A stretch of 64,000 bases of DNA from positions 6,294,501-6,358,500 of the forward strand of contig JAXRKN010000037.1 of the NCBI GenBank assembly GCA_038502055.1, written 5' to 3'. The notes under the pieces were generated by a model. It saw only the letters and a program-made list of their open reading frames with translations. It searched no databases and had not been told where the DNA came from. Made by a program: the position numbers and the translations under genes. This document shows positions 60,358 through 64,000 of this stretch, piece by piece. Numbering within the stretch: position 1 is the stretch's first letter; every line of letters starts with the position of its first letter. Origin of the DNA: Tanytarsus gracilentus (lineage: Eukaryota; Arthropoda; Insecta; Diptera; Chironomidae).

Positions 60358-62816
60358 TGAATTTTTTTTGCTTTTTATATACTACCAACACATTTTTTGA
60401 TCACCTGTTTAAACAAAGCATTTTTCACAAGAGTTTAAAAGGTGTCAGAGCTCGCCGCTTATCTCACGAACAAAGCCATTTTTTTGGAAGGAATAAATTT
60501 TATTTGAAAGAAAAGATACATCAGTGTGAGAACCCTTCAAGACATTTCAGCATTTTTTGTAAATTTTATTTTTGCTCAAAGACTACTGAAACTAAAAAAT
60601 AAATTATTCTCAGCACCTATCACCAGATGCCGCTGATCATCAATAATTATTCAAGGGAATAGCAACAGTGCTAGATCACAATTTTATGAGTTGGAATCAA
60701 TTCAAAAAATTAATTGCTCATTTGCAAATTGCATAAAACACAATTATCTTCATGTTGTTGACTAATCTTTATTTCATTCCTTCTTCAGCAATAATATCAT
60801 GTTCTCAATACAATATTTTTTGTCATCAACCATGTGCAGAACAACATTCTGCATCAACAACACATAAAACATCTATATTGATTTTAAATTATCATCATTT
60901 TGATGTCATTTGAGGAACAAATTAGATGACACCAGTTCCATTTGTGTGAACAACACTTTCCTTATATGCTATCACGTTTAAAGTTTTTTTTGGAAGACTT
61001 TTGTGATTTATGTTGTTTCATTTTTTTTATATATTTAGACGAAAACCTAAAATTCGCCTTAATTGATTACATAATTAATATTATTTTCACGTATTTGATA
61101 TATGAGCGAAAAATAGAAGCATTTTTCTCTTCGTGAGAGATTCATAAAATCTGCAAATAAATTCAACAATTGATGCACTAATTGAGACTGTGTGTACTTT
61201 CTGCTTGCGAGTTTAAACATAAAAACTTTTTTAATTGATAATTCGTTACTTTTGTCATTTTCACTTTTTATCCATGATGTAATTGATCTGTAAAGGTCTG
61301 ATTTTCCTATATGTACAAACTTCGTTCATTAAATTATCGTATGCACTTAATTTTAAACTTACTAATTTAGGGTTGACATTGGTGGCGGTGAGAAAGTTTT
61401 TAATTTAAATTTCTGACGTTTTTGAAATTTTAAATTAAATTCCATCACAACCATCAAAATCTTGCACCTTCTAATTTAAATTAAACTGGAAATCGCAACA
61501 ATTTCTTTCTTAATTCATCCTCATAAAAGCTTCAATTTAATTTAATAATTATTTCATTAAAATTTACAGCTAATGTTTTATGGCTGAGGATTAATTTTGA
61601 TATCTCAGTTTTATTTTAATTAGATTCAGTTATTGCGAGCTACACATGAGACGAATTTGTCTAAGATTTTTTTTTCAATTAAAATTAAGATTTAAATTTT
61701 TTTTATCATCATCATCATCATCAGTCGTTATAAAGAAATGAAGAAATTAAACATAGAATTTTTAAAGTTAATTGAAATCATCTATTGAAGTTCTTTGAGG
61801 CTCAATTAAGCACCCAAATCACTCACAACTATTAATTAATTGACTATATAGGATTCAATTTGACTTTGAATAGTGCAGTTGCATAATTTTTCATCTTCAT
61901 CAGCTAAAATTAAATTTACAACTTATTGACATACAGAGGATACAGTTTTACATATCATAGAAATGGAATTTTCCGTCCTAACTTAATTCTCATCTATGCA
62001 CTTTTATTCGTTGTGGAAACGGATCATGAGTGAGCGAATTAGGTTCATTTTCAACTTAAAGTGAATTTTAAATTAAATATGTCATCACATCTAGGATAAG
62101 GTTTACTTCTACGATTTTTCATTCTCCTTTCTTTCTAATATTTTTTTATTGTCATTAGCAGCATCAGCTAAAAAAGTTGGATTGTTGTTATCTCAACCGT
62201 ATGTTAATGAGTTTTTAATAGGTTTTAGAGGTTAAATTATTTTTATATGATTAATATTTTTATAATAATTAAAGCTTCTCCAAATAAATTTTTAAGTTGA
62301 TACTAATCGAGAGAAATTTTTAAAAATTATTTTTCTAAAAATAAAAGTCTCTAACTCATAAAACTTAACGAGATATGTCGTTCGACAAATTTATTATCAT
62401 GAGTTAATAAAATAATTATCAGTAATAACTTTTGTGATAAAAATTAATATTGAGAATTGTGAGAGATAACAAAAACCATTGAAGATTTTTTGATATGTTA
62501 TCCAAGTTGATATTTTTCTTGGTTGTTAAATAGATTTTTTTTGCTAGAACTTTTTTTTTGGATTTTTAAACGTCTTTTCACGGCCCATCGTACATTCACA
62601 GACACTTAATTTCATCGATAAATTATTTTTAATAATATTTTTCTTACGAGGCAGTTGGATACAATTCATAACGCTTTAATATATACTTTTTTAATAATTA
62701 CTTTTCCAACTCTGGACAATATAGATTTTGTTTTGTAATTGATGAATATCATTTTTCACTATTTTAGGAGATAATTAATGGAACATGTGGTGTGAGATGA
62801 ATTATACGCGAATAAT
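60358..62816. other. Region between tRNA-Thr and Gad1 3' end
   Basis: 2.5 kb, AT-rich, with an (ATC)6 run at 61705-61722. It should include the Gad1 3' UTR at its right side. No gene was recognised. Confidence 0.55.
61705..61722. repeat. (ATC)6 microsatellite
   Basis: Six ATC units in the spacer left of Gad1. Confidence 0.9.
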
Positions 62817-64000
62817 TTACAAATCTTGTCCTAAACGATCGATTTCATCTAACATAAAGTCGACATCCTTCTCAGTAACGGCAGCTGAGGAAATAATTGA
62901 TCGGAAAAAGTTGGGACGACGATCATCTGGCTGATAGCCGACCATCAAGGTTCCAGCTTGCATCATACGTGCTTTGATGATTGGACAGATCTAGTTGTAA
63001 AGTTTTAAATAAAATAAAATTAAAAATATTAAAATCTTTTTTTGACAAACCTTTCCAAGTTCCTTTTCTAAGTCAGCACTGTGAGGAATTCCTCGTAGAC
63101 GCTTGGGAATATACCAGAATGAGACATTGACCAATTCAGGTTCCAAAATCAAAAAGAACTTGTCAGATTGCTCTTTGATCCTCTTCACTTCATACTGAGT
63201 CAATTCCATCAAGCGATCCATGTGAGCCTCAAATCCAGCATCACCCTTGGCGCGCCACTGAAGCCACAACTTGAAAATATCATTATGACGACCACACTGA
63301 ATTACTTTATCGCCAGTGTCATACTGAATGTCATAAAGTTTATCCTAAATGACAAGATAAAAAAAATATTTAGTAACTTATAAAAGTCTGAAACTTCTTT
63401 TTTCACTCACCGTCATGAAGAGATATTCGGCAGACATTTGGTTACAACTAAGAAGCAAACCCTGTGAAAAGAAAATTTTATGAGATTTTTCATTTTCTCC
63501 CCTTGCTGTCGAGTGAAGCAACTGTGACCAATTTTATGTTTAACTTGCAACATATTGCGTTAAAATTAATTTTCAAAGCATTGACTTGGAGTTGTGGGAA
63601 TTTCTTATGTCAGGAGATGACTCTGAGATTTTTTAAAATTTAGTTTTAAAAATGAAACTTACATCTTCTTTAAAGTGAATTGTAGAGCACTGGAAGATTG
63701 AGCCCATCAACTTATGCGGGTTCCATGTGACCGAATTAGATCTGCGGAGAAATGAAATGTGATTAGAGACATAACCATCATGTTTACACAAGAAATTAAA
63801 ATTAATCAACTTCAAATCATGCACAAATGAGTCTCAGATGAAAATTTAAATTTAAATAGACACGTGAGGAGTGCTCGGTGTGGGTGAAGATTGATTTCAC
63901 TGCCAACCCCTTATCGTATGTTTGTTCAGCGACACTTTTCAGTTCCATTATGAGAGGAATTTTTAATTTACAAACATTTTCCCCTAGTTTTCATTCGCAG
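62817..64000 (-). CDS. Gad1: Glutamate decarboxylase, 3' exons (partial, runs off the window)
   Basis: PLP enzyme that makes GABA from glutamate. The four last exons are visible, in transcript order 63741-63663, 63461-63411, 63344-63051, 62990-62817; the 5' part lies beyond 64000. The first visible exon has the PLP-lysine motif NPHK (SVTWNPHKLMG) and CSTIHFKED. Next come GLLLSCNQMSAEYLF, then QCGRHNDIFKLWLQWRAKG and VSFWYIPKRLRG. The end is MMQAGTLMVGYQPDD, followed by NFFRSIISSAAV and DEIDRLGQDL. This C-terminal block is diagnostic of neuronal-type GAD. One donor (GTTTGT at 63050) is a weaker variant. The region 63742-64000 is intron. Confidence 0.95.

Noticed and set aside
1..64000. CRISPR arrays, bacterial operons, integrated virus or intact transposon
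   Set aside because: None seen: no regularly spaced repeats, no transposase, integrase or reverse-transcriptase motif in any open frame I read.

Overview
The window is AT-rich animal DNA with spliced genes, mostly short introns plus a few introns of several kilobases. Its gene set is insect-like: Lasp, an achintya/vismay-type TGIF homeobox gene, the zinc transporter foi, the BMP type II receptor wit, Gad1, and a tandem c-type lysozyme cluster. I infer a dipteran, most likely a nematoceran such as a midge or mosquito. That placement is inference from gene content and base composition, not from an alignment. Exon boundaries were read by hand from splice signals, and for every multi-exon gene I checked that the exon lengths keep frame.

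Layout, left to right. Lasp (+) fills 735-13587, and its last intron holds three antisense tRNA-Asn genes that each carry an intron. A compact block of housekeeping genes follows: a CCDC13-like coiled-coil gene (-), zeta-COP (-), a TGIF homeobox gene (+) that is divergent from zeta-COP, and Pds5 (-). A leucine-rich-repeat transmembrane receptor (-) covers 24280-26956 and probably begins with a tiny 5' exon near 39.65 kb. In that case its first intron of about 12.7 kb encloses three tandem lysozyme-family genes on the opposite strand. The rest of that intron and its surroundings (30.5-42 kb) show no recognisable gene. DMAP1 (-) and RCL1/Rtc1 (+) form a divergent pair at 42.2-45 kb. The ZIP transporter foi (+, 49.3-51.4 kb) converges on wit (-, 53.0-56.6 kb). 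Fumarylacetoacetase (-) and an intron-containing tRNA-Thr (+) follow, and the 3' half of glutamate decarboxylase (-) runs off the right edge.

These are independent genes with no operon logic. Two shared-promoter candidates stand out: zeta-COP/TGIF (259 bp apart) and DMAP1/RCL1 (196 bp apart). The most unusual content is (i) tRNA-Asn(GTT) and tRNA-Thr(TGT) genes with introns at the canonical 37/38 position, in isotypes not normally intron-bearing in animals, and (ii) a lysozyme cluster in which every copy has lost the catalytic Asp52 equivalent and one copy has also lost Glu35, while all eight structural cysteines are kept.
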